Below are positions 8,122 to 16,958 of a stretch of 64,000 nucleotides of DNA, piece by piece (within the stretch, counting starts at the first letter, position 1; each line of letters opens with the position of its first letter). Source of the DNA: Anaerofilum faecale (GTDB lineage Bacteria; Bacillota; Clostridia; Oscillospirales; Ruminococcaceae); NCBI GenBank assembly GCA_019114265.1, contig DXFV01000036.1, forward strand, positions 27,931 through 91,930, given 5' to 3'. The notes under the pieces were generated by a model that saw nothing but the letters and a program-made list of their open reading frames with translations, was not told the origin of the DNA and did no database searches. The translations under genes and the position numbers were made by a program.

Positions 8122-9006
8122 ATGCAGCTGCGGCTGGACCGCGTGACGCGGCAATTCGGCACCCGGCTGGCGGTGGACCGGTTTTCCGCCTGCCTGCAGC
8201 CGGGCGTATACGGGCTTTTGGGGCCGAACGGCGCCGGCAAAACCACCCTGATGCGGCTTTTGTGCGGCATCCTCTCCCCCACCAGCGGTGAGATCCTGCT
8301 GGACGGCATCCCGGTGCGGCAGATGGGCGAGCACTACCGCGCCCTGCTGGGGTATCTGCCGCAGCATTTCGGGTGCTATCCGGGCTATACGGTGGAGCAG
8401 TTCATGCTGTATCTGGCGGCGGTGAAGGGGCTCCCCCGCTCGCTGGCACGCCGCCAGACAGACCGCCTGCTGGAACAGGTGGGGCTGGAAAACTGGAAAA
8501 AGCAGCGGGTGCGCGCCCTTTCGGGCGGCACTTTGCAGCGGCTGGGCATCGCACAGGCACTGCTGGGCAACCCGTCCATCCTGGTGCTGGACGAGCCCAC
8601 CAGCGGCCTGGACCCCAAAGAGCGCATCCGGTTCCGCAATCTGATCAGCGAATACGCGGCCGGGCGCGTGGTGCTGCTGTCCACCCACATCGTGGGGGAT
8701 CTGGAGGCGGTGGCCGGGCAGCTGCTGATGATGGACGGCGGACAGCTGCTGTGCCAGGGCACGCCCGAAGCGCTGCTGCGCCAGGTGGAGGGGATGGTGT
8801 GGGAGACGGCTCTGCCCGCCGCCGAAGCGCGCGCGCTGGCCGACCGCTGCCACGTGACCGCCATCCGCCTGGAGGGGGAGACCACCCATCTGCGGCTGCT
8901 GGCAGACGCCCGCCCCCATCCGCTGGCCCAGCCGGCGGCGCCCAATTTTGAGGATCTGTATCTGTATCACTTCGCGGACAAGGGACAGTCGCTATGGGTA
9001 GATTGA
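8122..9006 (+). CDS. ABC transporter ATP-binding protein
   Basis: A 294-residue ATPase of the multidrug/antibiotic export type. Walker A is GPNGAGKTT (about 34-42), the Q-loop lies near YLPQHF, the signature is LSGGTLQRL (a variant of LSGGQ), Walker B is ILVLDEPTSGLD and the switch His is in STHIV. The C-terminal 80 residues are an accessory domain as in other exporter ATPases. It overlaps the permease gene by 13 bp, so the two are made together. It would power the permease encoded next, under control of the ECF sigma factor. The substrate cannot be told from sequence. Confidence 0.93.
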   Translation: MQLRLDRVTRQFGTRLAVDRFSACLQPGVYGLLGPNGAGKTTLMRLLCGILSPTSGEILLDGIPVRQMGEHYRALLGYLPQHFGCYPGYTVEQFMLYLAAVKGLPRSLARRQTDRLLEQVGLENWKKQRVRALSGGTLQRLGIAQALLGNPSILVLDEPTSGLDPKERIRFRNLISEYAAGRVVLLSTHIVGDLEAVAGQLLMMDGGQLLCQGTPEALLRQVEGMVWETALPAAEARALADRCHVTAIRLEGETTHLRLLADARPHPLAQPAAPNFEDLYLYHFADKGQSLWVD

Positions 9007-10202
9007 TCGTGTTGGAGCTGCAGCGCATCCTGCGCCGCCCGGTGGTGCGCGCGGCGTGGCTGGGGATGCTGGTGCTGTTTGTTCTGAGCGGGCCGCTCAA
9101 CCTGATAATGGGGCACCGCACCTTCACCGACGACGGGAAGCTGGTGCAGGGGTGGCAGGCGGTGCAGCTGGAACGGCAGCGCGCACAGCCGCTGAACACC
9201 GTATGGACGCCGGAAAAGGTGGAGCGGTGGCTGGAGGAGGTCCGCGCCCTGCTGGCCGAGCCGGGCAGTTTTGCCCTCTACCCGAAGAACCGCTCGTACG
9301 ATCTGTCCTGGCTGGTGCGCAGTATCTACTACAACAACTATTTCAGTCTGTTTGAAGATCTGACCTGGCCGAAGGACATGGTGCCGGTGCTGTCGGAGGA
9401 TGCTGCCGCGCGGCTGGAGAAATACCAGATGCTGGCGCTGCTCCTGGACCAGTTTGCGCTGCACGACGCAGACAGCCTGTTCGAGACACTGGGCCGCGAG
9501 GCGTTTGCCTGCGAATGGAACAGCGGGCTGGCCGGCTTTTTTGAGATCCTCGGGGCCCAGGGCATGGTTTTATGGATGGCCCTGCTGGCCGCTCTGGGCA
9601 CTCTGGGAATCTTCTGCTCCGACCGCACCTGTTCCTGTCTGGATACGCTGCGCGCTTCCCGCTGCGGGCAAACAAAGCTTGCGCTGGCGCGGATGGCGGC
9701 GGCCGGCCTGTACGGCGCGGGATGTGCCGCTGTGTGGTGCGGGGCGGTGCTGCTGGGCTGCATGGCGGTGTGCGGCGCGGGCGGCTGGGACACACCGGCC
9801 TTCACCCTTCCCAGCCCCTACGCCACGCTGCTGCCCGACTGCACCGGCGGGCAGCTGGTACTGCTCGTCTGCGGGATGGTGACGCTGGGCTGCATCGGCT
9901 GCGCGATGGCAGCGGCGCTGGTGTCGGCTGTCTGCCGCAGCGGGTATGGCGCGTTTTTTCTCGCCGCCGCGCTGGCGTTTCTGTTTCTGCTGTTCAGCAG
10001 CATCGGCGGCATGGAAGGGCCGGTGGTGACCGTGCGCACCGTCGGGATGTGCAACCCGCTCTCGCTGGTGATCTACCAGAACACTCTGTACTATGCGCCG
10101 GGTGTGGGAAGCTGGTATCTCCCCGCCGTCTGTGCGATCGTGGCGGTCGAGTGCGCGGCCTGCGCCGCCGGTGCGGTGGCTCTGCACTGCAAACGGCCGT
10201 GA
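8994..10202 (+). CDS. ABC transporter permease
   Basis: 402 residues with one N-terminal membrane helix (about 15-36), a roughly 150-residue extracytoplasmic segment, then five C-terminal helices between about 190 and 400. This layout (one helix, large outside loop, helix bundle) is typical of ABC-2 exporters. The start ATG 8994 lies inside the ATPase gene, with AGGGA upstream. It closes the sigma, membrane protein, ATPase, permease operon, which ends in a clear terminator at 10248. The exported substrate is unknown; antimicrobial peptides or lipids would fit the family. Confidence 0.88.
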   Translation: MGRLIVLELQRILRRPVVRAAWLGMLVLFVLSGPLNLIMGHRTFTDDGKLVQGWQAVQLERQRAQPLNTVWTPEKVERWLEEVRALLAEPGSFALYPKNRSYDLSWLVRSIYYNNYFSLFEDLTWPKDMVPVLSEDAAARLEKYQMLALLLDQFALHDADSLFETLGREAFACEWNSGLAGFFEILGAQGMVLWMALLAALGTLGIFCSDRTCSCLDTLRASRCGQTKLALARMAAAGLYGAGCAAVWCGAVLLGCMAVCGAGGWDTPAFTLPSPYATLLPDCTGGQLVLLVCGMVTLGCIGCAMAAALVSAVCRSGYGAFFLAAALAFLFLLFSSIGGMEGPVVTVRTVGMCNPLSLVIYQNTLYYAPGVGSWYLPAVCAIVAVECAACAAGAVALHCKRP

Positions 10203-10247
10203 ACGCCCTGCCGCTGCGGGCGGAATTTTATGGGAAAACTGTATAGT

Positions 10248-10285
10248 ATAAAACGCGCGCCCCGCTGTGCAGGGCGCGCGTTTTG
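10248..10285. terminator. Bidirectional terminator between the ABC permease and galK
   Basis: AAAACGCGCGCCC pairs with GGGCGCGCGTTTT around a short loop. A on one side and T on the other let it stop transcripts from both converging genes. Confidence 0.85.
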
Positions 10286-10330
10286 CTTGTTGAAAAAGTT
10301 TTTGTTTGAAAGATTCGTGCATACCGGAGG

Positions 10331-10381
10331 CTTTCCCCTCATCAGCCGCTGCGCGGCAGCTTCCCCCCAGGGGGAAGCCTT
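10331..10381 (-). repeat. Dispersed double-hairpin element, copy 2
   Basis: Reverse-oriented copy: CTTTCCCCTCATCAGC, a small hairpin, then TTCCCCCCAGGGGGAAG. It sits between two convergent genes. Confidence 0.85.
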
Positions 10382-10465
10382 GGGTGGAAACCGCCGGTGC
10401 TCTGCCCCAGGGGGTCGAAGCCGTCCCGGCACAGGACAGCCCGCCGGCTTTTGGCGCGGATGCGC

Positions 10466-11758
10466 TTACATATCGGGGGTGACGGGAACGGCGCCGTAGT
10501 TGCGCACGTTCAGCACATAGCAGGAACCTTCGCCGAACACGGTTTCCAGCGCGCTCTTGTACTCGTCCAGCATCTCCACCGGCACGAACGCCTGGATGGT
10601 GCCGGCAAAGCCGCCGCCCTGCAGGCGCCATGCACCCTTGCCGGTCAGCAGGCGCTGCGACACGGCCAGACCCAGCGACACGCCCTGCTGGGCGGGATGC
10701 TTGATGCTGTAGGCGTTCTGGTTATACTCAAAGCTGGAATGTCCGCCCTGGATGATGTCGGACAGGAAATCGTCGAAGCGGTCGTCGGCCACGTCCTGGT
10801 ACAGAACGGCGGCGCGGCGGCACTCGGCAAAGAAGTGGATGGCGCGCAGGCAGGCGCGGTCGCCCAGCTTCTCGCGCACGGCCGACAGATTGGCGAACAG
10901 ATCCTCCTCCTTCACCTCGCGCAGCACCTTCTTGCCGAAGAACGCGGCCACAGATTCCATCTCGCTGCGGATGGCGGCGTAGTCGTCGGTCAGGTCGGCA
11001 TGGCTGCCCTTGGTATCGGTGATGCACAGCGCAAAGCCGTGCTTGGCCAGGTCGAAGGCCACCTTGTTCACCACCGGAGCGGCGGGGTCTTTGAAGTCGA
11101 TGGTGATGGCGCTGCCCACCGCGCAGGCCGTCTGGTCCATCAGGCCGCAGGGCTTGCCGAAAAAGACGTTCTCGGCATACTGGCTGATCTTGGCGATCTC
11201 CACGGCATCCAGCGAATTGTCGTTGTATTCACCGCTGAAGATGGCCCCGACGACCACCTCAAAGGCGGCCGAGCTGGACAGGCCGGAACCGCGCAGCACC
11301 GAACTGGTGGTGTAGGCGTCGAAACCGCCCACCTTGCCGCCTTTCTGCAGGATGCCGGCGGCCACGCCGCGCACCAGACCGCTGCTGCGGCCCATCTCGG
11401 ACGCCTGCGGCTGCATCACAGCCAGGTCCACCACGTCCTTTTTCTCGAATCCCTTGGACTTCACCCGCACGATGTTCTCGTCGTTTTTGCTCACCACCGC
11501 GATGATGTCCAGGTCCACCGCGGCAGCCATCACCACGCCGTTGTTGTGGTCCACATGGTTGCCGCCGATCTCGGTGCGGCCGGGAGCAGAGTACAGGCTC
11601 ACCTCGCGCCCGTCGCCGTATTCGGCGGCGAACTCTTTGATGGCCTCGATGTAGCGCGCGCGCTGGGCGTCCAGATGGGCCTGCCCGTACAGATGAGTGA
11701 ACGCGGCGTCGTATACGCCCTGGCGGATCTGCTCGATCAATTCATGTACCTTTGCCAT
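10466..11758 (-). CDS. galK: Galactokinase
   Basis: 430 residues, a GHMP kinase that phosphorylates galactose at C1 in the Leloir pathway. The galactokinase signature is present near residue 45 (APGRTEIGGNHVDH, with Asn-His instead of the usual Glu-His), as is the GHMP ATP loop GSGLSSSAAFE. The C-terminal GGGFAGTIQAFV is the third conserved motif. The start ATG 11758 has AAAGGA upstream. It is divergent from an AraC-family regulator that probably controls it. galT and galE are not in the window. Other sugar-1-kinases of this family cannot be fully excluded. Confidence 0.88.
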   Translation of the reverse strand: MAKVHELIEQIRQGVYDAAFTHLYGQAHLDAQRARYIEAIKEFAAEYGDGREVSLYSAPGRTEIGGNHVDHNNGVVMAAAVDLDIIAVVSKNDENIVRVKSKGFEKKDVVDLAVMQPQASEMGRSSGLVRGVAAGILQKGGKVGGFDAYTTSSVLRGSGLSSSAAFEVVVGAIFSGEYNDNSLDAVEIAKISQYAENVFFGKPCGLMDQTACAVGSAITIDFKDPAAPVVNKVAFDLAKHGFALCITDTKGSHADLTDDYAAIRSEMESVAAFFGKKVLREVKEEDLFANLSAVREKLGDRACLRAIHFFAECRRAAVLYQDVADDRFDDFLSDIIQGGHSSFEYNQNAYSIKHPAQQGVSLGLAVSQRLLTGKGAWRLQGGGFAGTIQAFVPVEMLDEYKSALETVFGEGSCYVLNVRNYGAVPVTPDM

Positions 11759-11877
11759 AACTTCTGTTTCCTTTCTGGAGGAACCGGCCGCCTGTCCCCG
11801 CCGTATGCACAAAAAAGCCGTTCCGGTTTTGTGTATTACGGCCAATTCTGCGCCGGATTTTCCCATTCTTATCTCTA

Positions 11878-11905
11878 ATTATATCGGATATTTTACAGAT
11901 GTAAA
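11878..11905 (-). promoter_or_regulatory. galK promoter with overlapping palindrome
   Basis: Minus-strand TTTACA (11900-11905), 16-bp spacer, TATAAT (11878-11883). A palindrome TTTACA-GA-TGTAAA (11892-11905) covers the -35, a good place for a repressor or activator site. Confidence 0.65.
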
Positions 11906-11926
11906 CAGTGTTTTTTCACACTTGCA

Positions 11927-11955
11927 TGGACTTTTGTTGAGTAGTCTGGTATAAT
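11927..11955 (+). promoter_or_regulatory. Promoter of the AraC regulator gene
   Basis: TGGACT (11927-11932), 17-bp spacer, extended -10 TGGTATAAT ending at 11955. The start codon follows 56 bp later. Confidence 0.65.
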
Positions 11956-12011
11956 AGCAACTGGCGCGGCGCACGGCGCGGCGCACATCTGTACGATTCG
12001 AGGGAACCTTC

Positions 12012-12863
12012 ATGTCCAGCATATACAAACAGTCGTTCAAGCAGCACTACACCGAGAACGTGGAGCTCTCCATCTTCAACTGCGGGATGCAGAGCTGCGA
12101 GGGCGGCTATACCTGGGGCCCCGGCATCCGGGACCACTATCTCATCCACATGGTGCTGAAAGGCCGGGGCAGCTACAAGCTGAACGGCCATGTGTGGCAG
12201 CTGCGGGAGGGAGACCTGTTCCTTGCCAAGCCCAGCCAGCTGATCCAGTACACCGCCGACCCCGCCGATCCCTGGGAATACGCCTGGGTGGGCTTCAACG
12301 GCGCCTGTGCCAACAAGCTGGTGTCGCAGCTGCCCTTCCGGGACGACCTGCCGGTGCACCACGCCGCCCAGGCCGAGCAGCTCTCGCACCAGCTGCGGCA
12401 GATCTTTGAGAACCGCGGTCCCGGCCCGCAGGACGAGGCCCGGATGGTGGGCCGGCTGTACCTGTTCATGGCCGACCTGATGCAGGAGGCGCTGGACCAG
12501 GAACCCCGCTCCGTCACCTCCAGCACCCAATATGTGCACAGCGCCATCAAATACATCCAGTTCAACTACTTCCGCGATATCAGCATCGACGACATCGCGA
12601 AGTCGGTGGGGGTGAGCCGCAGCCATCTGTACCGGGTGTTCATGAGCAATGTGGGGCAGTCGCCCATCGACTACCTCACCAGCTACCGCATCGGGGAGGC
12701 CTGCACGCTGCTGAAAAATTCCCAGCTGTCCATCGCCGAGATCGCCGTGAGCGTGGGATTTTTCGACCAGTTCTATTTCTCCCGCGTTTTCAAAAAGACC
12801 AAGGGCGTCCCGCCCAGCAAATACCTCGCCAGCCTGGATGCAGCGCCGGCGGCCATTCCCTGA
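12012..12863 (+). CDS. AraC-family transcriptional regulator (cupin plus HTH)
   Basis: 283 residues. The N-terminal half (about 15-150) is the cupin-like sugar-sensing domain, with HLIHMVLKG-type strands and GDLFLAKPSQ. The C-terminal 100 residues carry the two helix-turn-helices: IAKSVGVSRSHLYRVF and IAVSVGFFDQFYFSRVFKK. This is the layout of sugar regulators such as MsmR and RafR. Position, divergent from galK and upstream of a sugar-binding lipoprotein, suggests control of galactose or galactoside use. That target is inference; the family is clear. Confidence 0.9.
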   Translation: MSSIYKQSFKQHYTENVELSIFNCGMQSCEGGYTWGPGIRDHYLIHMVLKGRGSYKLNGHVWQLREGDLFLAKPSQLIQYTADPADPWEYAWVGFNGACANKLVSQLPFRDDLPVHHAAQAEQLSHQLRQIFENRGPGPQDEARMVGRLYLFMADLMQEALDQEPRSVTSSTQYVHSAIKYIQFNYFRDISIDDIAKSVGVSRSHLYRVFMSNVGQSPIDYLTSYRIGEACTLLKNSQLSIAEIAVSVGFFDQFYFSRVFKKTKGVPPSKYLASLDAAPAAIP

Positions 12864-12890
12864 GCTTTATTTTGGAAAGGAACCATTGCT

Positions 12891-13976
12891 ATGAAACGTA
12901 TCTTTTCGCTTTGTCTGGCCGGCAGCCTGCTGCTGGCCGGATGCGGACAGCCCGTCTCCAGCAGCCCCCAGCCTGCCAGCGCCGGGTCCGCGCCGGTCTC
13001 CACCAGCCAGCCTGCCAGCCGCACGCGCCACACGGTGGGTGTGGTGGAATGCACCTGGACGCTGGGCATGTCGGCGGTGGACGCCGCCCGCGCCGAGACG
13101 CAGTTTGCCGCGCTGGACGACCAGGTGACGGTGATCTGCGCGCCTGCCACCGACGCCGACCACCTGCTGGACACCTGCCGCGACATGATCCGCGACCGGG
13201 CGGAGGTGCTGGTGGTGAGCCTGCCGGAGAGCGACTGCGCCGCGGAGGTGATCGGCCTGTGCAGCCAGACCGGCGTATCGGTGATCTTCACCGGCGCCCG
13301 GCCGTCCGATGAGGCGATGGCTTCCTACGACAAGTGCTGGTATATCGGGATGCTCTGCGAACAGACCGGCGAGCTGCTGGGCAAGGCGGTGGCCAGCCGT
13401 TTTTTGGAGGGCACCATCCCCGACGCCAACGGCGACGAGCTGCTGCAGTATGCCTGGTTCGGCGGGGACGGCAGCGGAAACGATCAGCTGCACCACGACT
13501 ATGCGATCCAGAGCTGTGCCGACCTGGGCGTGTTCAGCAGCGAGATCTTCAGCGACCTGAGCGCCTGCGGCGAGGAGGCGGGGCTGGCGATGTCCCAGCG
13601 GCTGCTGGGGGTGTCCCAGAGGCCCGATGAGAGCGCCCCCGCCGGGGAGGAGACCGCGGCGGGGACCGAAGGCGACGCCGTCTATCCGCTGCCCGAGGCG
13701 GTGCTCTGCGCCGACGCCGCCACCGCCCGCGGAGCCGCTCCGCTGCTGCGGGAGGCGGGCGTGTTCGTGGCCTGCATCGCCTCCAGCGAGGCCGAGGCGG
13801 AATCGCTGGAAGAGCTGGGCATCTATGCGCCGGCCTGGTTCAGCCGCAGCGAGGTGACCGACTACGCGGTGGAATTTGCGCTGAACATCCTGCAGGGGCG
13901 CGACCCCACGCTGGACACCGGCCTGTACCTCACCGAATCCCGCCAGACGCTGGTGAGCGCCGGCGGCCAAGAATGA
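12891..13976 (+). CDS. Sugar-binding lipoprotein, periplasmic-binding-protein fold (galactose/ribose type)
   Basis: 361 residues with lipobox LLAGC (Cys18), a Ser/Pro/Ala-rich tether (19-45), then a type-1 periplasmic-binding fold beginning HTVGVVECTW. Features of the family include the hinge region near VIFTGARPSDEAM and a late VLCADAATARGAAPLL segment. The fold is the one used by MglB-like galactose binders, which fits the neighbouring AraC and galK genes. No permease or ATPase is adjacent. The start has GGAAAGGA upstream, 27 bp after the AraC gene. It may feed a transporter encoded elsewhere or act only as a sensor. Confidence 0.8.
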   Translation: MKRIFSLCLAGSLLLAGCGQPVSSSPQPASAGSAPVSTSQPASRTRHTVGVVECTWTLGMSAVDAARAETQFAALDDQVTVICAPATDADHLLDTCRDMIRDRAEVLVVSLPESDCAAEVIGLCSQTGVSVIFTGARPSDEAMASYDKCWYIGMLCEQTGELLGKAVASRFLEGTIPDANGDELLQYAWFGGDGSGNDQLHHDYAIQSCADLGVFSSEIFSDLSACGEEAGLAMSQRLLGVSQRPDESAPAGEETAAGTEGDAVYPLPEAVLCADAATARGAAPLLREAGVFVACIASSEAEAESLEELGIYAPAWFSRSEVTDYAVEFALNILQGRDPTLDTGLYLTESRQTLVSAGGQE

Positions 13977-13996
13977 CCCAAAGGAGAATCGCCTGT

Positions 13997-15367
13997 ATGC
14001 CCGTGAAAAAGAATCAGATCCTCGAGCTGGAGATCGAGTCGCTCTCCAGCGACGGCAGCGGCGTGGGACGCTGGGACGGCCAGGCCATCTTTGTTCCGAT
14101 GACCGCCCCCGGCGACCGCGTGCGGGTGCGCGTTGTGCGGCCGCTGAAGCAGTATGCGTTCGGCATCGTGGAGGAGATCCTCTCCCCCTCTCCCGCCCGC
14201 ATCCCGGTGGACTGCGCGGTCTACCGCCCCTGCGGGGGCTGCCAACTGCGGCACATCCGCTATGCCGACGAGCTGGCCGCCAAGCAGCGGATGGTGGAGG
14301 AGACCTTCCGGCGGCTGGGCGGGCTGGAACTGCCGGTGCGGCCGATCCTGCCCTCGCCGCTGGAAAACGAGTACCGCAACAAGGTGCAGTTTCCGGTGCA
14401 GGCCGGGCCGGACGGCAAGGCGCAGATCGGCTTTTTTGCCCCGCGCAGCCACCGTCTGGTGCCCTGTGACAGCTGCCGTTTGCAGCCGCAGGAGCTGAAC
14501 GACATCGCGCGGCGCTGCGCCGCCCTGCTGGACGAGCTGGGCATCCCCTGCTACGACGAGGCCTCCCACACCGGTCTTGTGCGCCACCTGTATCTGCGGC
14601 GCGGCTGGCACAGCGGCGAGGTGCTGCTGTGCATCGTGGTGAACGGGCACCGTCTGCCCGGCTGGCAGGCGCTGTGCCGTACTCTGTGCGCCGAATTCCC
14701 CGCCATCGCGTCGATCGTGCTGAACGTGAACACCAGGCGGACCAACGTCATCACCGGCCGCGAATGCATCCCGCTGGTGGGTGACGGGTTCATCCGGGAC
14801 ACGATGTGCGGCGTGCCGGTGCGGCTGGGCCCGCTGAGCTTTTACCAGGTGAATACCCCGGCCGCCGAACAGCTCTACCGCGCCGCCCGCGAGGCGGCCG
14901 CGCTGCAGCCGGGCGACACCCTGCTGGACCTGTACTGCGGCATGGGCACCATCGGCCTTTCGATGGCGTCCGACTGCTCGGCGCTGGTGGGCGTGGAGGT
15001 GGTGGAGGAGGCGGTGGAGAGCGCCCGCCGCAACGCCGCCGAAATGGGGCTGGACAACGCGCGCTTCCTCTGTGCCGACGCAGGGCAGGCCGCTTCCCAG
15101 CTGGTCCAGGAGGGACTGCGCCCCGACGTGATCGTGCTGGACCCTCCCCGCAAGGGCTGCGACGAGGCCACCCTGGACGCGGTGGCACAGATGTCGCCCC
15201 GGCGGGTGGTGATGATCAGCTGCAACCCGGCCACCGCTGCCCGCGACACAAAGCTGCTGGCAGAGCGCGGATTCGTTCCCCGGTGGGTGCAGCCGGCCGA
15301 CCTGTTCCCCCGCACACGCCACTGCGAAGCCATCGTTCTGTTCGACCGGGCCGCCGGCTCCCGCTGA
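13997..15367 (+). CDS. rlmD: 23S rRNA (uracil-C5) methyltransferase, RlmD/RumA family
   Basis: 456 residues. A TRAM RNA-binding domain fills about 1-60. An iron-sulfur Cys set follows (Cys73, Cys79, Cys82 in PCGGCQLRH, with PCDSC later). The C-terminal half is the S-adenosylmethionine fold, with LDLYCGMGTIGLS, the catalytic ISCNP Cys and the DPPRKGC motif. It methylates a uracil in 23S rRNA or tRNA; which position cannot be told, since Gram-positive genomes carry several paralogues. I chose ATG 13997 for the AAAGGAG just upstream, over an ATG at 13973 that overlaps the previous stop codon. Confidence 0.9.
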   Translation: MPVKKNQILELEIESLSSDGSGVGRWDGQAIFVPMTAPGDRVRVRVVRPLKQYAFGIVEEILSPSPARIPVDCAVYRPCGGCQLRHIRYADELAAKQRMVEETFRRLGGLELPVRPILPSPLENEYRNKVQFPVQAGPDGKAQIGFFAPRSHRLVPCDSCRLQPQELNDIARRCAALLDELGIPCYDEASHTGLVRHLYLRRGWHSGEVLLCIVVNGHRLPGWQALCRTLCAEFPAIASIVLNVNTRRTNVITGRECIPLVGDGFIRDTMCGVPVRLGPLSFYQVNTPAAEQLYRAAREAAALQPGDTLLDLYCGMGTIGLSMASDCSALVGVEVVEEAVESARRNAAEMGLDNARFLCADAGQAASQLVQEGLRPDVIVLDPPRKGCDEATLDAVAQMSPRRVVMISCNPATAARDTKLLAERGFVPRWVQPADLFPRTRHCEAIVLFDRAAGSR

Positions 15368-15388
15368 CAGGCACGGGAAACCGACGGA

Positions 15389-15443
15389 CTCCCCCTCATC
15401 AGTCGCCTGCGGCGACAGCTCCCCCCCCCAAGGGGGAAGCCTT
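15389..15443 (-). repeat. Dispersed double-hairpin element, copy 3
   Basis: Reverse-oriented copy between two tandem genes: CTCCCCCTCATCAGTCG, hairpin GTCGCCTGCGGCGAC, then CCCCAAGGGGGAAGCC. Confidence 0.85.
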
Positions 15444-15535
15444 TGGTGGAAGCCGGCGGTGCTGCGCCCCCATGGCACAATCATAGTAAAATGCCGCCGG
15501 GCAAACGGCGGCATCGGAAAGGAAGACAAACGGAT

Positions 15536-16333
15536 ATGGAGAAAAAACGACTGGGCATCCTTGGATGCGGATACCTCGGCGGCATCGTGGCCGACGCCTG
15601 GAAGCAGGGGCTGCTGGAGGACTATGACCTGGTGGGCGTGACCAGCCGCACCCCGGCGTCGGCACAGGCGCTGGCCGAGCGGGTGGGATGCGCCGCCTGC
15701 GGCAGCGTTGCCGAGCTGCTGGACAAAAAGCCCGCCATCGTGGTGGAGACCGCCGGCGGCCCCGCCGTGCGCGCGGCCGCACTGGAGGTGCTGGAGGGAG
15801 GCGCGGACCTGGCGGTGATCTCGATCGGCGCCTTTGCCGACAGCGAATTTCTGGCGCAGGTGCGCGAAACCGCCCGCTGCTGCGGGCGCAAGGTGTATCT
15901 GGCGTCGGGCGCTGTGGGCGGATTCGACGTGCTGTCCACCGTGGCGCTGATGGCGCAGGCAGCCGGGGAGACGCCCGCCGTCACCTTCCACACCCGCAAA
16001 GGCCCCCGCTCGCTGGAGGGGACGCCGGTCTACCGCCCCGAAATGGCCGACACCGAGACCGAGGCCTTCTGCGGCACCGCCTCGGAGGCCATCGCGCTGC
16101 TGCCCACCCGTGTGAACGTGGCGGTGGCCGCTTCGCTGGCTGCGGCCGGGCCGGACAACACCCGGATGCGGATCACCAGCGTGCCCGGCTTTGTGGGCGA
16201 CGACCACTGCATCACTGCCGAGGCCGCCGGTGTGAAGGCGGTGGTGGACATCTATTCCGACAAAAGCGCCATCGCCGGCTGGAGCCTGGTGGCGCTGCTG
16301 CGCAACATCGCCTCCCCCATCGAGCTGCACTGA
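15536..16333 (+). CDS. nadX: L-aspartate dehydrogenase, NadX family
   Basis: 265 residues. The NAD(P)-binding Rossmann motif GCGYLGG is at residues 9-15. The family's ASGAVGGFDVLS block and the LPTRVNVAVAASLA block (Asn-Val-Asn type) identify it as an aspartate dehydrogenase, which makes iminoaspartate from aspartate for NAD synthesis. Its length matches the family. I chose ATG 15536, preceded by AAAGGAAG. No nadA or nadC is nearby, so a link to NAD synthesis here rests on the family alone. It is followed by a bidirectional terminator. Confidence 0.85.
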   Translation: MEKKRLGILGCGYLGGIVADAWKQGLLEDYDLVGVTSRTPASAQALAERVGCAACGSVAELLDKKPAIVVETAGGPAVRAAALEVLEGGADLAVISIGAFADSEFLAQVRETARCCGRKVYLASGAVGGFDVLSTVALMAQAAGETPAVTFHTRKGPRSLEGTPVYRPEMADTETEAFCGTASEAIALLPTRVNVAVAASLAAAGPDNTRMRITSVPGFVGDDHCITAEAAGVKAVVDIYSDKSAIAGWSLVALLRNIASPIELH

Positions 16334-16344
16334 CCTCTCAAACA

Positions 16345-16386
16345 ACAGAACAGCCGCCGAACGCATGCGCACGGCGGCTGTTTTTA
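16345..16386. terminator. Bidirectional terminator between nadX and the P-loop kinase
   Basis: CAGCCGCCG (16351-16359) pairs with CGGCGGCTG (16372-16380), followed by TTTTT. It stops the plus-strand transcript and may help the converging one. Confidence 0.8.
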
Positions 16387-16899
16387 TTTCGTTTCCGGGA
16401 AGCCCGGCTGCGGAAAACGGGCGGCAAGCCAGGCGTCCGCCTCGCGGCGGCTGTGAAAGGTGTGGATCTCCTTGTGGGCATAGCGGCCCAGCAGCTCCCG
16501 GATGTCCGGCAGCTGGGTTTTGGGGAATTCCTCGATCCACTGTTTGAATTCCGGGTCGAACTCGGTCTCCACCCAGGGCATGTCCTCCCGCTTTGTGCCG
16601 ATGCGCTCCTGTGCGCCCGCCAGGCAGAGCGGCAGCGGATAGTCGAGGAAAAACACCGTGTCGCAGGCCTGCAGGCGCATCTCCAGCGTGCGCTGGTAGT
16701 TGCCGTCGATGATCCAGCGGTCGGTGGCCAGAATGGCCGACAGGGCGGCGTCGAACGCCTGCCGGGACACATTGGTGCGGTCGGGGCGATGCCACAGCAT
16801 ATCCAGATAGTACAGCGGCAGACCGGTGTGCGCGCGCAGCTTGCGCGCAAAGGTGCTTTTGCCCGCGCCGGGGCATCCGATGACGATCGCTCTCTGCAT
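16384..16899 (-). CDS. Small P-loop NTPase, adenylate-kinase-like (FlaR/topology-modulation family)
   Basis: 171 residues. Walker A is GCPGAGKST near residue 9, directly after the start. The body carries DMLWHRPD and WIIDGNYQRT, which are typical of proteins annotated as DNA topology modulation protein FlaR, a small kinase family with no firmly known substrate. I chose ATG 16899, with GAGGAGG eight bases upstream; a longer open frame reads through the tRNA gene and is not credible. It lies just downstream of tRNA-Thr on the same strand but is separated from it by a terminator. Confidence 0.8.
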   Translation of the reverse strand: MQRAIVIGCPGAGKSTFARKLRAHTGLPLYYLDMLWHRPDRTNVSRQAFDAALSAILATDRWIIDGNYQRTLEMRLQACDTVFFLDYPLPLCLAGAQERIGTKREDMPWVETEFDPEFKQWIEEFPKTQLPDIRELLGRYAHKEIHTFHSRREADAWLAARFPQPGFPETK

Positions 16900-16925
16900 C
16901 GCCCTGTCCTCCTCTTGCACAGCAA

Positions 16926-16957
16926 AAACTCCCGAATGTGTGGAACACCCGGGAGTT
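16926..16957 (-). terminator. Terminator of tRNA-Thr
   Basis: AACTCCCG...CGGGAGTT stem followed on the minus strand by TTTTTG, right after the CCA end of the tRNA. Confidence 0.75.
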
Positions 16958-16958
16958 C

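Noticed and set aside
13862..16948. 1028-codon open frame on the minus strand across rlmD and nadX
   Set aside because: Antisense to clear genes and to the repeat at 15389; composition is that of a shadow frame.
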